The notes below the pieces were generated by a model, which searched no databases, was not told the origin of the DNA, and saw only the letters and a program-made list of their open reading frames with translations. DNA of 64,000 nucleotides from JAOUEA01 sp963719165 (GTDB lineage: Bacteria > Actinomycetota > UBA4738 > HRBIN12), in NCBI GenBank assembly GCA_963719165.1, contig CAVRAV010000001.1, positions 806,001 through 870,000 of the forward strand, in the 5' to 3' direction. This document shows positions 42,202-50,743 of the stretch, one piece after another (positions within the stretch are counted from its first letter, which is position 1; every line of letters starts with the position of its first letter). Position numbers and translations under genes: made by a program.

Positions 42202-43276
42202 TCACAGTTCGATGAGATCGCGCGAGGAGCTTCCCAGGACGCGGCATCCGTCGACCGCCACCTCCACGCTGTCCTCGATCCGAACGCCGCCCAGCCCGGG
42301 GATGTAGATGCCGGGCTCGACGGTCACGACCGCCCCCGCCTCGAGGATGTGATCGATGTCCCGTCCCAGGCGCGGACCTTCGTGGATCTCGAGCCCGACC
42401 CCGTGGCCGAGACCGTGAGGGAACGCGTCGCCGTAGCCCGCCGTCTCGATCACCGAGCGGGCGGCGGTGTCCACCTGGGCGCCCGTGACCCCGACGGCGA
42501 CCGCATCGATCCCCGCCTGCTGGGCCTCCCGCACGACATCGTGGACCTTCTTCAATTCGGTGGCCGGCGCGCCGAACGCCAGCGTACGGGTCATGTCGGC
42601 GTGGTAGCCGCCCACGAGCGCGCCGAAGTCCAACTTGATGACGTCCCCCTCCTCCAGCAGCCGGTGCCCGGGCTCGTGATGGGGCTCCGCCGCGTTCTCG
42701 CCGAAGGCGACGATCGGGTCGAAGGCGAGGCCGTCGGCGCCGTCGCGGCGAAGGATGCACTCGAGCTCCCAGGCCACCTGCCGCTCGCTCCGCCCAACGG
42801 CGAGGAACTCGAGGATGTCCTCGAACGCCTGGTCGGTGACCGCCTGCGCGCTCCGCAGCAGGGCGAGCTCCTCGGCGTCCTTCACCCAGCGCTGTCGTTC
42901 CACGGCGTCCACCACCCCGACGAGCTCGACCTGGCCCAGCCGCTCGCCGAGGCGCTCGCGCCCCCTCACCGTCAGGACCTGCGCCTCGAAGCCCAAGCGG
43001 GCCACGCCCATGCGGGCGCAGAGGATCCGAGAGCGCCCCCTCGAGTCCGTCGAGATACGTGATGCGCTCGAGGTCGGGAACCTCGTGACGCGATCGCTCC
43101 GTGTAGCGGCCGTCGGTGAGGAACACCGCGTCCGCAGCGCGTACCAGCACCTGCCCGTTCGAGCCCGTGAAGCCGGTGAGGTAGCGCACGTTGGGAAGGC
43201 CACTGACCAGAAGGGCATCCACCTGGAGCTCCGCCGATCGGGCCCCCAGGGCGTCTCGTCTCAGCTGGTGATCCAC
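42202..43276 (-). CDS. pepQ: Xaa-Pro aminopeptidase/dipeptidase (one apparent frameshift)
   Basis: This M24 peptidase cleaves next to proline. The N-terminal creatinase-like domain reads VDALLVSGLPNVRYLTGFTG and LTDGRYTERS; near 43030 one extra base (GG in TCGGATC) shifts the frame, after which the text continues LCARMGVARLGFEAQ and the catalytic domain: LDFGALVGGYHADMTRT (two aspartates), PHGLGHGVGLEIHE (histidine), VEPGIYIPG and GGVRIEDSVEV (glutamates). All five metal ligands are present. The start is a GTG at 43276 that overlaps aroQ by 16 bases. The aroQ-pepQ-efp order is common. Confidence 0.87.
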
Positions 43277-43695
43277 GGCATCGCCTCCAGTGCGAGATGA
43301 TAGCCACCGGCCCCGAGGCCGGTGATGGTGGCCCGACAGGTCTCCGAGACCACCGAGTGTCGGCGGAACTCCTCCCGGGCATAGATGTTGGACATGTGGA
43401 CCTCCACGACGGGCAGCCCGCAGGCCTCCACCGCGTCGCGCAGTGCGAACGAGTAGTGGCTGAGGGCCCCGGGATTGATGACGACCGCCGTGCACCCCTC
43501 GGCGTCCGCGCCCAGGAGCCACCCCACGAGGTCGCCCTCGTGATCGGACTGGCGCCAGTCCACCTCGTGGCCGAGCTCCCCAGCGCGGTCCCGCACCCCC
43601 GCCATGATCTCCTCGAGCGACTCGTCCCCGTAGGTGGCCCGGTCCCGGCGCCCCAGCGCACCCAGATTGGGCCCGAAGGCATACAGGATCTTCAC
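43261..43695 (-). CDS. aroQ: 3-dehydroquinate dehydratase, type II
   Basis: It dehydrates 3-dehydroquinate in the shikimate pathway. The 144-residue protein has GPNLGALGRRDRATYG with the catalytic tyrosine, QSDHEGDLVGWL, INPGALSHYSFALRDA and VEVHMSNIYAREEFRRHS with the catalytic histidine region. The loop after GPNL differs a little from the usual NLLGTREP. The ATG overlaps the aroB stop by 4 bases. Confidence 0.93.
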   Translation of the reverse strand: MKILYAFGPNLGALGRRDRATYGDESLEEIMAGVRDRAGELGHEVDWRQSDHEGDLVGWLLGADAEGCTAVVINPGALSHYSFALRDAVEACGLPVVEVHMSNIYAREEFRRHSVVSETCRATITGLGAGGYHLALEAMPWITS

Positions 43696-44771
43696 GCGCT
43701 CGCCCCGAGGGTTCGAAGGAGCGCTCCGACCTCCTGCGGCGTGACGCCTTCCACGATCACGGGCTTGCCGACGTCCTCCAACAGCACGAACCGCACCCCC
43801 CCGAGGTACTTCTTGTCCAGCCGCAAGGCCGACAGGATGTCATCGACCGGAGGGAACGACCCGTCGACCTCCAGCCCCAAGGACGTGAGCAGCCTGGTCA
43901 CGCGCGACGCGATGCCGGCCGGGCACAGCTCCCGCTCCTCCGAGAGGCGTGCCGCGAACACCATGCCCACCGCGATCGCCTCGCCGTGGGACCTGCCCTC
44001 GAACGCGTCGAGCCGCTCGAGCGCGTGCCCGAGCGTGTGCCCGAAGTTGAGCATCAGACGCGCACCCACGTCGCGCTCGTCCCCGGCCACGGCGGCGGCC
44101 TTGGCCGCCGCGCACCGGGCGATGAGGACCTCCAGGACTCCCGGGTCGCGGGCCAGGACCGGTCCGGGATCGGATTCCAGCTGCTCCAACAGGACCGTGT
44201 CGAGGGTGAGCGCGTACTTCGCGACCTCGGCGAGGCCCGAGCGGTAGTCGCGCTCGGACAGGGTCGCGAGCGTGCCGACGTCGGCGAGCACGGCCCGCGG
44301 CTGATGGAAGGCGCCCACGAGGTTCTTGCCCTCGGGCAGGTTCACCGCCGTCTTCCCCCCGATAGCGGCGTCCACCTGCGCGGTCAGGGTCGTGGGTACC
44401 TGCAGGAAGGGGAGACCGCGCATGTACGTGGCGGCCACGAACCCCGCGAGGTCCCCCGTGGCGCCGCCGCCGAGCGCCACCACGAGGTCGTCGCGGTGGG
44501 CCTCCTGCGTCGCGAGCTGATGCAGGAGCGTCGCGTAGACCTGGAGCGTCTTGGCCGCCTCGCCCGCGGGCACGGTCAGCAGGACGGGCTCCAGTCCCCC
44601 CGCGGCCAGGCCGGCCGCGAGCGGCTCGAAGTATCGGGGGGCGGCCTCGGCGTCCGCCACCACGAAGGCCGACCGGACGTCGAGCAGCGGCGGGAGGAAC
44701 GAGGCCGCGTCGGCGAGGATCCCGGAGCCCACCACCACGTCGTAGGGGTGGCCCGGGATCGCCACGCTCAC
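43692..44771 (-). CDS. aroB: 3-dehydroquinate synthase
   Basis: It makes the first ring of the shikimate pathway from DAHP, using NAD and a metal. The 359-residue protein has the NAD-binding GGGATGDLAGFVAATYMRG, PTTLTAQVDAAIGGKTAVN, the substrate segment GLAEVAKYAL and the metal-binding NFGHTLGHALE. The GTG at 44771 overlaps the aroK stop as GTGA; a TTG nine bases further upstream is possible but lacks support. Confidence 0.95.
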   Translation of the reverse strand: MSVAIPGHPYDVVVGSGILADAASFLPPLLDVRSAFVVADAEAAPRYFEPLAAGLAAGGLEPVLLTVPAGEAAKTLQVYATLLHQLATQEAHRDDLVVALGGGATGDLAGFVAATYMRGLPFLQVPTTLTAQVDAAIGGKTAVNLPEGKNLVGAFHQPRAVLADVGTLATLSERDYRSGLAEVAKYALTLDTVLLEQLESDPGPVLARDPGVLEVLIARCAAAKAAAVAGDERDVGARLMLNFGHTLGHALERLDAFEGRSHGEAIAVGMVFAARLSEERELCPAGIASRVTRLLTSLGLEVDGSFPPVDDILSALRLDKKYLGGVRFVLLEDVGKPVIVEGVTPQEVGALLRTLGASA

Positions 44772-45265
44772 GCGGACCAACGCAACTCCTCGACGATCGC
44801 CTCCGCGACCTCCCCGGGTGCCCCGCTCGCCTCCACGACGTGCGCTGCGAACTCCCGGTACAGCGGCTCCCGTTCGGCGAGGAGCCGGTCGAGGTCACCC
44901 GGTTCCCGGATCAGCGGACGATCTGCCGCCGGTCGGATGCGGGCCCGGAGCTGCTCCACGGGCACGTCGAGGAACACGGCGGTGCCCGTGTTGCGCAACG
45001 TGATCCGGTTCGCCGGCTCGAGGACCACGCCACCGCCGCATGCGACGACCGACGGATCGTGCGTCGACGCCTTCGTGAGGGCGCCCGCCTCGAGCCCGCG
45101 GAACGCCGCCTCGCCGTCCTCCTCGAAGATCTCCGGCACGGTACGGCCCTGCTCCGCTTCGATCACGAGATCGAGGTCCACGAACGGTACGCCCAGGCGT
45201 CCGGCGAGCTCCTCGCCCACGACGGACTTCCCCGCCCCGGGCATGCCAACCAGGTACACGATCAC
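44768..45265 (-). CDS. aroK: Shikimate kinase
   Basis: It phosphorylates shikimate. The 165-residue protein has the P-loop GMPGAGKSVVGEELA, DLDLVIEAEQGRTVPEIFE with the shikimate-binding aspartate, FRGLEAGAL, the CGGGVVL Walker B-like segment, a lid with RPLIREP and a final base-binding region. The GTG at 45265 overlaps the aroC stop as GTGA. Confidence 0.95.
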   Translation of the reverse strand: MIVYLVGMPGAGKSVVGEELAGRLGVPFVDLDLVIEAEQGRTVPEIFEEDGEAAFRGLEAGALTKASTHDPSVVACGGGVVLEPANRITLRNTGTAVFLDVPVEQLRARIRPAADRPLIREPGDLDRLLAEREPLYREFAAHVVEASGAPGEVAEAIVEELRWSA

Positions 45266-46416
45266 GGCAGCGCCCCCACGTAGGCATCGAGGTTGCGGCG
45301 GGTCTCGGTCGCCGAATCGCCCCCGAACTTCTCGAGCGCGGCGGCCGCCAGCTCGAAGGCGACCACGGCCTCCCCCACCACGCCGCCGGCCGGCACGGCG
45401 CACGCGTCGGTCCGTTGCTTGATCGCGACCGCCTCCGTCTTGGTGGCGAGATCCACCGTGGCCAGGGGCCTGGGGACCGAGGAGAAGGGCTTCATGGCCG
45501 CGCGCAGGCGGATGGGTTGGCCGGTGCTCATCCCACCCTCGATGCCTCCCGCCCTCGCGGTCCGCCGCGAGATCTCGCCGTCGCGCAGCACGATCTCGTC
45601 GTGGGCCTTCGAGCCGGGACGCGAGGCGGAGGCGAACCCGTCTCCCACCTCCACACCCTTCACCGATTGGATGCTCATGAGCGCCAGGGCCAGCCGCGCG
45701 TCGAGCTTGCGGTCGTAGTGCGCGTAAGAGCCCAGGCCGGGCGGCGCGCCGTACGCGAGCACCTCGAACACGCCGCCCACCGTGTCGCGCGCCTTCCGGA
45801 GGCGGTCGATCTCCCGCACCATGGCGCCCGAGGCCTCCGGGTCCAAACAGCGCACGGGGGAGGCATCGATCGCACGCAGGTCCTGGGGCTCCGGAACCCC
45901 GGCGCGCGCAGGCACCTTGACCTTGCCGACCTGCACCACGTGCGAGAGCACCCGAACGTCGAGGCCCGCCAGGAAGGCCTTGCAGAACGTCCCCGCGGCC
46001 ACGCGCGCCGCGGTCTCGCGGGCGCTCGCGCGCTCCAGTACGTTGCGCACGTCGTCGAAGCCGTACTTCTGGGCGCCCGCGAGGTCGGCGTGGCCCGGTC
46101 GCGGTCGCGTGAGGCGCTCCCCGGGGACGTCCTCGCCCTCGACGCCCATGAGGTCCGCGTACTTCGTTTCGAACTCCAGGTTCGCGATCGTGACGCCGAT
46201 CGGCGAGCCCATGGTCCTCCCATGACGCACGCCGCTCAAGATCTCGAACCGGTCGCGCTCGAAGCGCTGCCGACCGCCCCGCCCGTGCCCATGCCGGCGT
46301 CGCGCGAGCTCCTCGGTCAGCTCCCGGGCGGAGATCTCCACACCTGCCGGCATGCCCTCGAGGATCATCATCAGACCCTTGCCGTGGGACTCCCCCGCGG
46401 TCAGCAGACGCAACAT
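45262..46416 (-). CDS. aroC: Chorismate synthase
   Basis: It forms chorismate with reduced FMN. The 384-residue protein has the signatures LRLLTAGESHGKGLMMILEG, RRHGHGRGGRQRFERD, RPGHADLAGAQKYG, RNVLERASARETAARVAAG and GGMSTGQPIRLRAAMKP. The ATG at 46416 gives the family N terminus. A terminator hairpin just upstream separates it from the pilus genes, so a separate promoter must lie within 46417-46437 or the hairpin leaks; I could not identify that promoter. aroC-K-B-Q follow with overlaps; aroE lies 14 kb away on the far side of the pilus locus. Confidence 0.95.
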   Translation of the reverse strand: MLRLLTAGESHGKGLMMILEGMPAGVEISARELTEELARRRHGHGRGGRQRFERDRFEILSGVRHGRTMGSPIGVTIANLEFETKYADLMGVEGEDVPGERLTRPRPGHADLAGAQKYGFDDVRNVLERASARETAARVAAGTFCKAFLAGLDVRVLSHVVQVGKVKVPARAGVPEPQDLRAIDASPVRCLDPEASGAMVREIDRLRKARDTVGGVFEVLAYGAPPGLGSYAHYDRKLDARLALALMSIQSVKGVEVGDGFASASRPGSKAHDEIVLRDGEISRRTARAGGIEGGMSTGQPIRLRAAMKPFSSVPRPLATVDLATKTEAVAIKQRTDACAVPAGGVVGEAVVAFELAAAALEKFGGDSATETRRNLDAYVGALP

Positions 46417-46429
46417 TGCGTCCATCATA

Positions 46430-46471
46430 GAGATGAAGCGAGGGCGGCCCCGAAAACGGAGCCGCCCTCGC
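46430..46471 (-). terminator. Hairpin terminator after the pilMNO operon
   Basis: GCGAGGGCGGC (46438-46448) and GCCGCCCTCGC (46461-46471) form an 11-base-pair stem with a 12-base loop. On the minus strand the stem is followed by TTCATCTC, only moderately U-rich. It lies between the end of the PilP-like gene and aroC. Confidence 0.65.
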
Positions 46472-46529
46472 GGACCGGCGACCGCTCCCCCCGTGGGCGG
46501 GCCGCCGGGGCCACCGCGAACCACTTAGT

Positions 46530-47142
46530 TCACTTGGACGAAGTGGCGCAGAGCGTGAACGACTCGTCTCCGTAGAGGAACGTGGCGCAGTTGCCCGACG
46601 CCGAGCGGAACTCGAACTGCCCCGCATCGAACATCCCGCCTTCGGCCACGTTGTAGACCGTCCCGTCCACCTCCACCTGCGCCCGGGTCTTCCCGTTGCG
46701 CTGGAACACGTCCAGCAGCACCACCGTGTGCCCCCCGATCACCGTGCTGGAGCCGCTGGGGGTCGAGGGCGGCGGAGAGCTCGGGTTCGTCGGCGGCGGG
46801 CGTCGTCGAGGTCGGGGGCGGGCCCGTGCCCGACGTAGGGGGCGGCGTGGTCGTGCTCCCGGACGACGTCTGGAGGATCGGTGGCACGGAGAAGGGGTCG
46901 CGGCCCGTGAAGTTCTGCGCGGGGGGCACGGTGGGCTGCACGGTGGGCGATCCCGTCGGTCCGACGGTGGGGCCTCCCGATCCGCTCGGCGACGCCACGC
47001 TCGCCGGCGGGGAGAACGAAGGGAGGGCGACCTCGCCGCCGCCCGGCGACAGCAGCGTGTAGATCAGGAACAGCGCCACGATCCCCGCCAGGGTCACGCC
47101 GCCGATCTTCAGCGTCCGTTTGTCTCGATCCGTCAGTGGCAT
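46530..47142 (-). CDS. PilP/GspC-like pilus assembly protein (apparent frameshift)
   Basis: The gene occupies the pilP place behind pilM, pilN and pilO. The N terminus has a short basic stretch and one membrane helix (about 13-31), then a long linker rich in proline, serine, threonine and glycine (about 32-125). Near 46785 an extra base in the GC-rich linker must be undone; the C-terminal part then reads STVIGGHTVVLLDVFQRNGK, AQVEVDGTVYNVAEGG and SGNCATFLYGDESFTLCA, a small beta domain with two cysteines. The order helix, flexible linker, small beta domain is that of PilP or GspC, which link inner-membrane machinery to outer parts. Sequence similarity is weak and the name is an inference. The terminator follows directly. 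Confidence 0.6.
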
Positions 47143-47143
47143 C

Positions 47144-47755
47144 TCAGGCTCCCGGCGAAGGCGACGAGGTGGTCGAGCCGGCCGACGGACCCGGGACCGA
47201 GCCGGGCCCGGCGCTCGTGTCGCTGGTGTAGAGGATCAACGAGCCCGTCATCTGCAGGAACGGGACGGAACTGCTCGTGGTGTCGTCGCCGGAGGGGCTG
47301 ATCGTGGCGGTCTGCACCTTCGCGACACGAGGCAGGGTCTCGATGTTGTAGAGGTACTCCGCGAGCGCGAAGTAGTTGCCCTTCACCGTGAACGTCACCG
47401 GGATCTCCGAGAGGTTGATCTGGGTGTTCAGCACGGGCTGGGACGGCGTGAACAGCCAGAGCTTGATCCCGGCCCGCGTGGCGGCGTTCGCGAGCAGCTG
47501 AAGGAACCCCGGCTCGTCGGCGGTCGGTGGGATCTGCTGCTCGACGTCCTGGATGATCTTCCGATTCGCCTCCGCGTCGTCCTGCGCCTGCTGCAACGCG
47601 GCGAGCTGCGACAGCAGGGTCGACTTGCTGCGCCTGCGTCGTCTCGAGCTCGGTGTTCGCCGAGCTCACGGCGCTCATCTTGGGCAGCACGAGGAACACC
47701 ACGAATGCGATGGCGAGGACCGCCGCGACAGCGGCAACGATGAGCGGAGCCGCGT
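47144..47755 (-). CDS. pilO: PilO-like pilus assembly protein (frameshifted, start unresolved)
   Basis: PilO pairs with PilN in the membrane platform of type IV pili. The protein has one membrane helix (VAAVAAVLAIAFVVFLVLP), a coiled-coil region after it (SANTELETTQAQ) and then, after undoing one extra base near 47620, KSTLLSQLAALQQAQDDAEA, and a ferredoxin-like domain with AGIKLWLFTPSQP, PVTFTVKGNYFALAEYLYNIE and a proline-serine-glycine tail. No standard start was found right before the helix; a GTG at 47766, overlapping pilN, would fit if another indel is assumed. The stop lies next to the start of the PilP-like gene. Confidence 0.75.
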
Positions 47756-48420
47756 CTACCCTGCACCGGTCCCCGCCCCTCCCGTGGCCGTGCCACCGGG
47801 TACGCCCGCGAGCTGACCGCGTGGGGTCACGACCGCGTCCGACAGGTCGGCGGCAGAGCGTGATCGATGTAGCTGAATCCGTTGTCCTGCAGGGCGCCGT
47901 TCGAGACCCACGGGTTCTCCCAGCCCTTCACGGACTCGAGCCGCGTGAGCCACGACGCGACCGTCTGGACGGACGCCGCGTTACCGCTGGCCGCCATGGT
48001 CCCCACGAACGGCACGACCCCCGTGGTGGCCGTGCCGCCGCTGGTGTCGGCGGGGGTCAGCTGGAACGCGAGCGAATCGAGCGCCATGTCGGAGGGGATC
48101 ACGCGCGAGACGTCCATCAACAGACCGGAGAACGACACCTCGCCCGACCACGCCGCGTTGAGCTCCTGCTGGGCGGCCTGCGCCGAGGATTGCAGGGTCG
48201 CGAAATCCGCGAGGTCGTTGATCTGACCCTGGATCCCCTGGTTCGTGGTCTCCTGAGCCGCGATCTCGTCGTTCACGCTGCTGAGTCGGGAGACCTGGAG
48301 GAGATAGAACGCGAGGATGAGGGCGATGACCACCGCGGCTGCGGCGATCGCGAGGTACGTCCGGCGGCGCTGGCTCTGCCGCTCGAGGATATCGGGGGGG
48401 AGGAGGTTGACCTGGCTCAC
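47756..48420 (-). CDS. pilN: PilN-like pilus assembly protein (C-terminal frameshift)
   Basis: PilN binds PilM by its cytoplasmic N terminus and PilO in the periplasm. The sequence starts with SQVNLLPPDILERQSQRR, the PilM-binding motif, then a membrane helix (about 24-45) and a coiled coil leading to a ferredoxin-like domain (SFSGLLMDVSRVIPSDMALD, VASWLTRLESVKG). After SYIDHAL the frame changes and a short continuation, ADLSDAVVTPRGQLAGVPGG, leads to a TAG at 47756; without the change the protein would end at 47827. The GTG start overlaps the pilM stop as GTGA. Confidence 0.82.
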
Positions 48421-49478
48421 GCCGCCCTCCCGGGGATCGCGAGACCCACGGCCACCGCGAGCAGCGGCTCCGCCTCCGCGAGGGCCTCCTCGGAGAGCTC
48501 CAGGTTGTGACGCACGTGCTCGAAGACCCTGCCGGCGTCGATCTCCACCGGGATCCGCTGGCGCAGGAGGTCCATGAACCCTTCGAGCTTGGCTCCCCCG
48601 CCCGAAACGATGAGCCGCTCGATGGTCGCGCCCTGTGCCTGCGCCGTGTAGAACTCCAACGAGGACCGGATCTCGTCCACGAAGCTGGTGGCGCGCTGGA
48701 TGGCCAGCTGCTGGATCTGGGCGGGATCCGGGACGTCTTCGAGGCCGGCCACCACCTCGCCCCGTTTCAGTCGCTCGGCGACGTCGTCCTCGACGCCGAG
48801 GCCCCGCGCCACGGCGACCGTGATGTCGCGACCCCCCGACGGCAGGATGCGGACGAACCTCGTGGTTCCCCGCGCGTGCACGACGATGTTCGTGACGTGG
48901 GCGCCGATGTCGATGACGGCCTCGTCGACCGAGTCCTCGAGGTCCATGCCGGCGCTCGGGGTGCCCACCGCCCGCACCATCGCGAACGGGATCAGGTCCA
49001 GACCCAACGGCTCGAGTTTCGCGTCGAGCACGGCGGCCACCATCTGGTCGACCATGCCGCGCTGCGCCGCCACGAGCAGCATCCGGAGCATCTTGCGCCC
49101 CTCTTGGTCGAACTCCTCGATGGGGTCGAAGTCCAGCACGGCGTCGTCCACCGGCATGGGGATGAACTCCTGCACCTGGAAGCCGAGCGAGGCGCGCAGC
49201 TCTTTGTCGGGGAGGTAGGGAAGCGCGATCTCACGGACCACGACGCGCTGGTTCCCGACGCCCATGTAGACGTGCTTCTGCTTGAAGCCGCCCCGCTGCC
49301 AGAGCTCGCGCAGGGCCTCGGACACCGCCGAGGGATCCCTGACCTCGCCGTTCTCCACGGCGCCGGCGGGCAGCCCGACCTGGGCAGCGTGGAGCACCGT
49401 CGGGTTGTCCCCGCCGGTGAGCTCGACGGCTCGCACCGCCGTGGAGCCGATGTCGAGGCCGATCCGACCCTTCGCCAA
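48417..49478 (-). CDS. pilM: Type IV pilus assembly ATPase-like protein PilM
   Basis: PilM is an actin-like cytoplasmic protein that connects the PilN/PilO platform with the motor. The 353-residue protein has the phosphate-binding motifs IGLDIGSTAVRAVELTG and EAVIDIGAHVTNIVVH, the PilM segment GFQVQEFIPMPVDDAVLDF, and the adenosine motif IVSGGGAKLEGFMDLL. The start is a TTG at 49478, directly behind the TAG of the HTH gene, with GGAGG eight bases upstream inside that gene; this argues for translational linkage of regulator and pilus platform. Confidence 0.92.
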   Translation of the reverse strand: MAKGRIGLDIGSTAVRAVELTGGDNPTVLHAAQVGLPAGAVENGEVRDPSAVSEALRELWQRGGFKQKHVYMGVGNQRVVVREIALPYLPDKELRASLGFQVQEFIPMPVDDAVLDFDPIEEFDQEGRKMLRMLLVAAQRGMVDQMVAAVLDAKLEPLGLDLIPFAMVRAVGTPSAGMDLEDSVDEAVIDIGAHVTNIVVHARGTTRFVRILPSGGRDITVAVARGLGVEDDVAERLKRGEVVAGLEDVPDPAQIQQLAIQRATSFVDEIRSSLEFYTAQAQGATIERLIVSGGGAKLEGFMDLLRQRIPVEIDAGRVFEHVRHNLELSEEALAEAEPLLAVAVGLAIPGRAA

Positions 49479-49709
49479 CTAGTGCCCCTCCACCCGCACC
49501 GAGCGCTCGCTGAGGTAGCGCTCGACGTCGTTCTCTCTGATCCGGTAGTTCTTCCCGACCCGAACCGCGGGCAGCTCCCCCGCTTTGATCAGCCGGTACA
49601 CCGTCATGTTCGAAACCCGCATCACGGCCGCGACCTCGGTCACGGTGAGCAGGCCACCCGACCCGAACGGTTGCGGTTCGCCCATCAGCCGGTCGCACTC
49701 CTCCGGCAC
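49479..49709 (-). CDS. Small excisionase/BldC-type helix-turn-helix regulator
   Basis: The 76-residue protein carries a winged HTH of the excisionase or MerR-like (HTH_17) group: LLTVTEVAAVMRVSN, then MTVYRLIKAGELPAVRVGK and NYRIRENDVERYLSE. Such proteins bind DNA, often cooperatively on direct repeats. It is the first gene of the HTH-pilM-pilN-pilO group and its stop touches the pilM start. No integrase or phage gene is near, so it is more likely a transcription factor of the pilus locus than an excisionase. The true start may be M9, since the first eight residues are poorly conserved. Confidence 0.85.
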   Translation of the reverse strand: MPEECDRLMGEPQPFGSGGLLTVTEVAAVMRVSNMTVYRLIKAGELPAVRVGKNYRIRENDVERYLSERSVRVEGH

Positions 49710-49803
49710 CGCGCGGGTGCCCCGTCTCTACGGCACCTCCGGCGGCCCTTTCTCGGCCCTCCGCAGTGCCACATGTTGCACATCTGCCCCATCGAGCTAT
49801 GCA

Positions 49804-49860
49804 GGGCACGTTCGCCCTGTTGAGCGTGCCCACGAAACACTAGGAGACAGGCGTTGTCAA
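49804..49860 (-). promoter_or_regulatory. Upstream region of the HTH-pilM operon with nested inverted repeats
   Basis: The minus strand has TTGACA at 49855-49860, a perfect -35 box, but only a poor -10 (TTTCGT, 49832-49837) at 17 bases. Just downstream are two overlapping inverted repeats: GGGCACG (49804-49810) with CGTGCCC (49825-49831), and CAGGGC (49802-49807) with GCCCTG (49814-49819). They lie where an operator would act on this promoter, possibly for the HTH protein itself. This is inference. Confidence 0.35.
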
Positions 49861-49884
49861 ACATTTCGACGCCCCGTTCGATGT

Positions 49885-49900
49885 GCCTGGTTCGCCAGGC
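49885..49900 (-). terminator. Short hairpin after pilD
   Basis: GCCTGG and CCAGGC form a six-base-pair stem around TTCG on the plus strand (CGAA on the minus strand), 24 bases behind the pilD stop. There is no U-tract, so termination is doubtful; it may simply stabilise the 3' end of the pilD message. Confidence 0.3.
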
Positions 49901-49924
49901 TCAGATCGGGGAAGGTCGGGGGCC

Positions 49925-50707
49925 TCACCCGGTCACGAGGCGCTGCAGATACCAGCGGGCGATGGGCTCCGTGAGGAAGGCCGCTATCACGGCCCCAGCG
50001 GCCAGATACGGACCGAACGGGATGGCCGACTTTCGGCCTCGGCCCGATGCGAGGGCGAGGATTCCCCCCAGCCCGCCCAGCAGGATCGCTGCGCCGGCAG
50101 CGACGCCAACGTAGCGAAGCCCCACGGCGCCCATCACGATGCCGATCAAACCCGCCAGCTTCACGTCGCCCATCCCCATGCCTCGGCTGACGAGCGCCAC
50201 CAGGAAGAGGCCTCCCCCGAACAGCAGGAATCCCTCCGCGGCTCGAACGGGATCCGTTCCGCCGTGGAACGCCCACGCAACGACCACGTAGATGGGGAAC
50301 CCGATCAACGACGGGTACATCAGGCGGTTGGGGATGACCCTGTGTCGGATGTCGATCACGCAGATCGCAGGGAGCATCGAAAGCAGCGCCGCCATCATGA
50401 CCCCGATCCAGATCCGGTCGAAGCGCGCGACGGCCGCCACGACGAGCGCGGCGGTGCTGAGCTCGATCAGCGGGTATTGGACGGAGATCGGCTCCTGGCA
50501 GGCCCGGCACTTGCCTCGGAGCAGCAGCCAGGAGACCACGGGGATGTTGTCCCGATAGGGGATCGAGGCGCCGCATCCCGGGCATCGCGACGGCGGCGAT
50601 ACCACCGATGTCTTGGCCGGCATCCGATCGATCACGACGGTCATGAAGCTTCCGATGGCCAGCCCGAACGGTAGGGCGACGAGCGCCCGAAGCCAGGTGT
50701 CGCTCAT
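49925..50707 (-). CDS. pilD: Prepilin peptidase / N-methyltransferase
   Basis: PilD cuts the leader of prepilins and methylates the new N terminus at the membrane. The 260-residue protein has eight or so membrane helices. The N-terminal cytoplasmic loop has the zinc cysteines C42, C45, C67 and C70 (RCPGCG and KCRAC). The aspartyl protease residues are D119 in VIDIRHRVIPN and D181 in GMGMGDVKLAG. The substrates are the prepilin-like genes immediately upstream. A stop-to-start gap of about 36 bases separates it from the pilX-like gene. Confidence 0.94.
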   Translation of the reverse strand: MSDTWLRALVALPFGLAIGSFMTVVIDRMPAKTSVVSPPSRCPGCGASIPYRDNIPVVSWLLLRGKCRACQEPISVQYPLIELSTAALVVAAVARFDRIWIGVMMAALLSMLPAICVIDIRHRVIPNRLMYPSLIGFPIYVVVAWAFHGGTDPVRAAEGFLLFGGGLFLVALVSRGMGMGDVKLAGLIGIVMGAVGLRYVGVAAGAAILLGGLGGILALASGRGRKSAIPFGPYLAAGAVIAAFLTEPIARWYLQRLVTG

Positions 50708-50743
50708 GGTGCGAACCCTACGGGCTTCCGACGGCGCCGTTAA

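Noticed and set aside
44768..46627. Apparent 619-residue extension upstream of shikimate kinase
   Set aside because: The extra sequence is an out-of-frame reading of aroC; the kinase starts at the GTGA overlap.
49479..49709. Excisionase of a prophage or integrative element
   Set aside because: No integrase, attachment repeat or phage gene is near, and the gene is coupled to pilM, so a regulator role is more likely.
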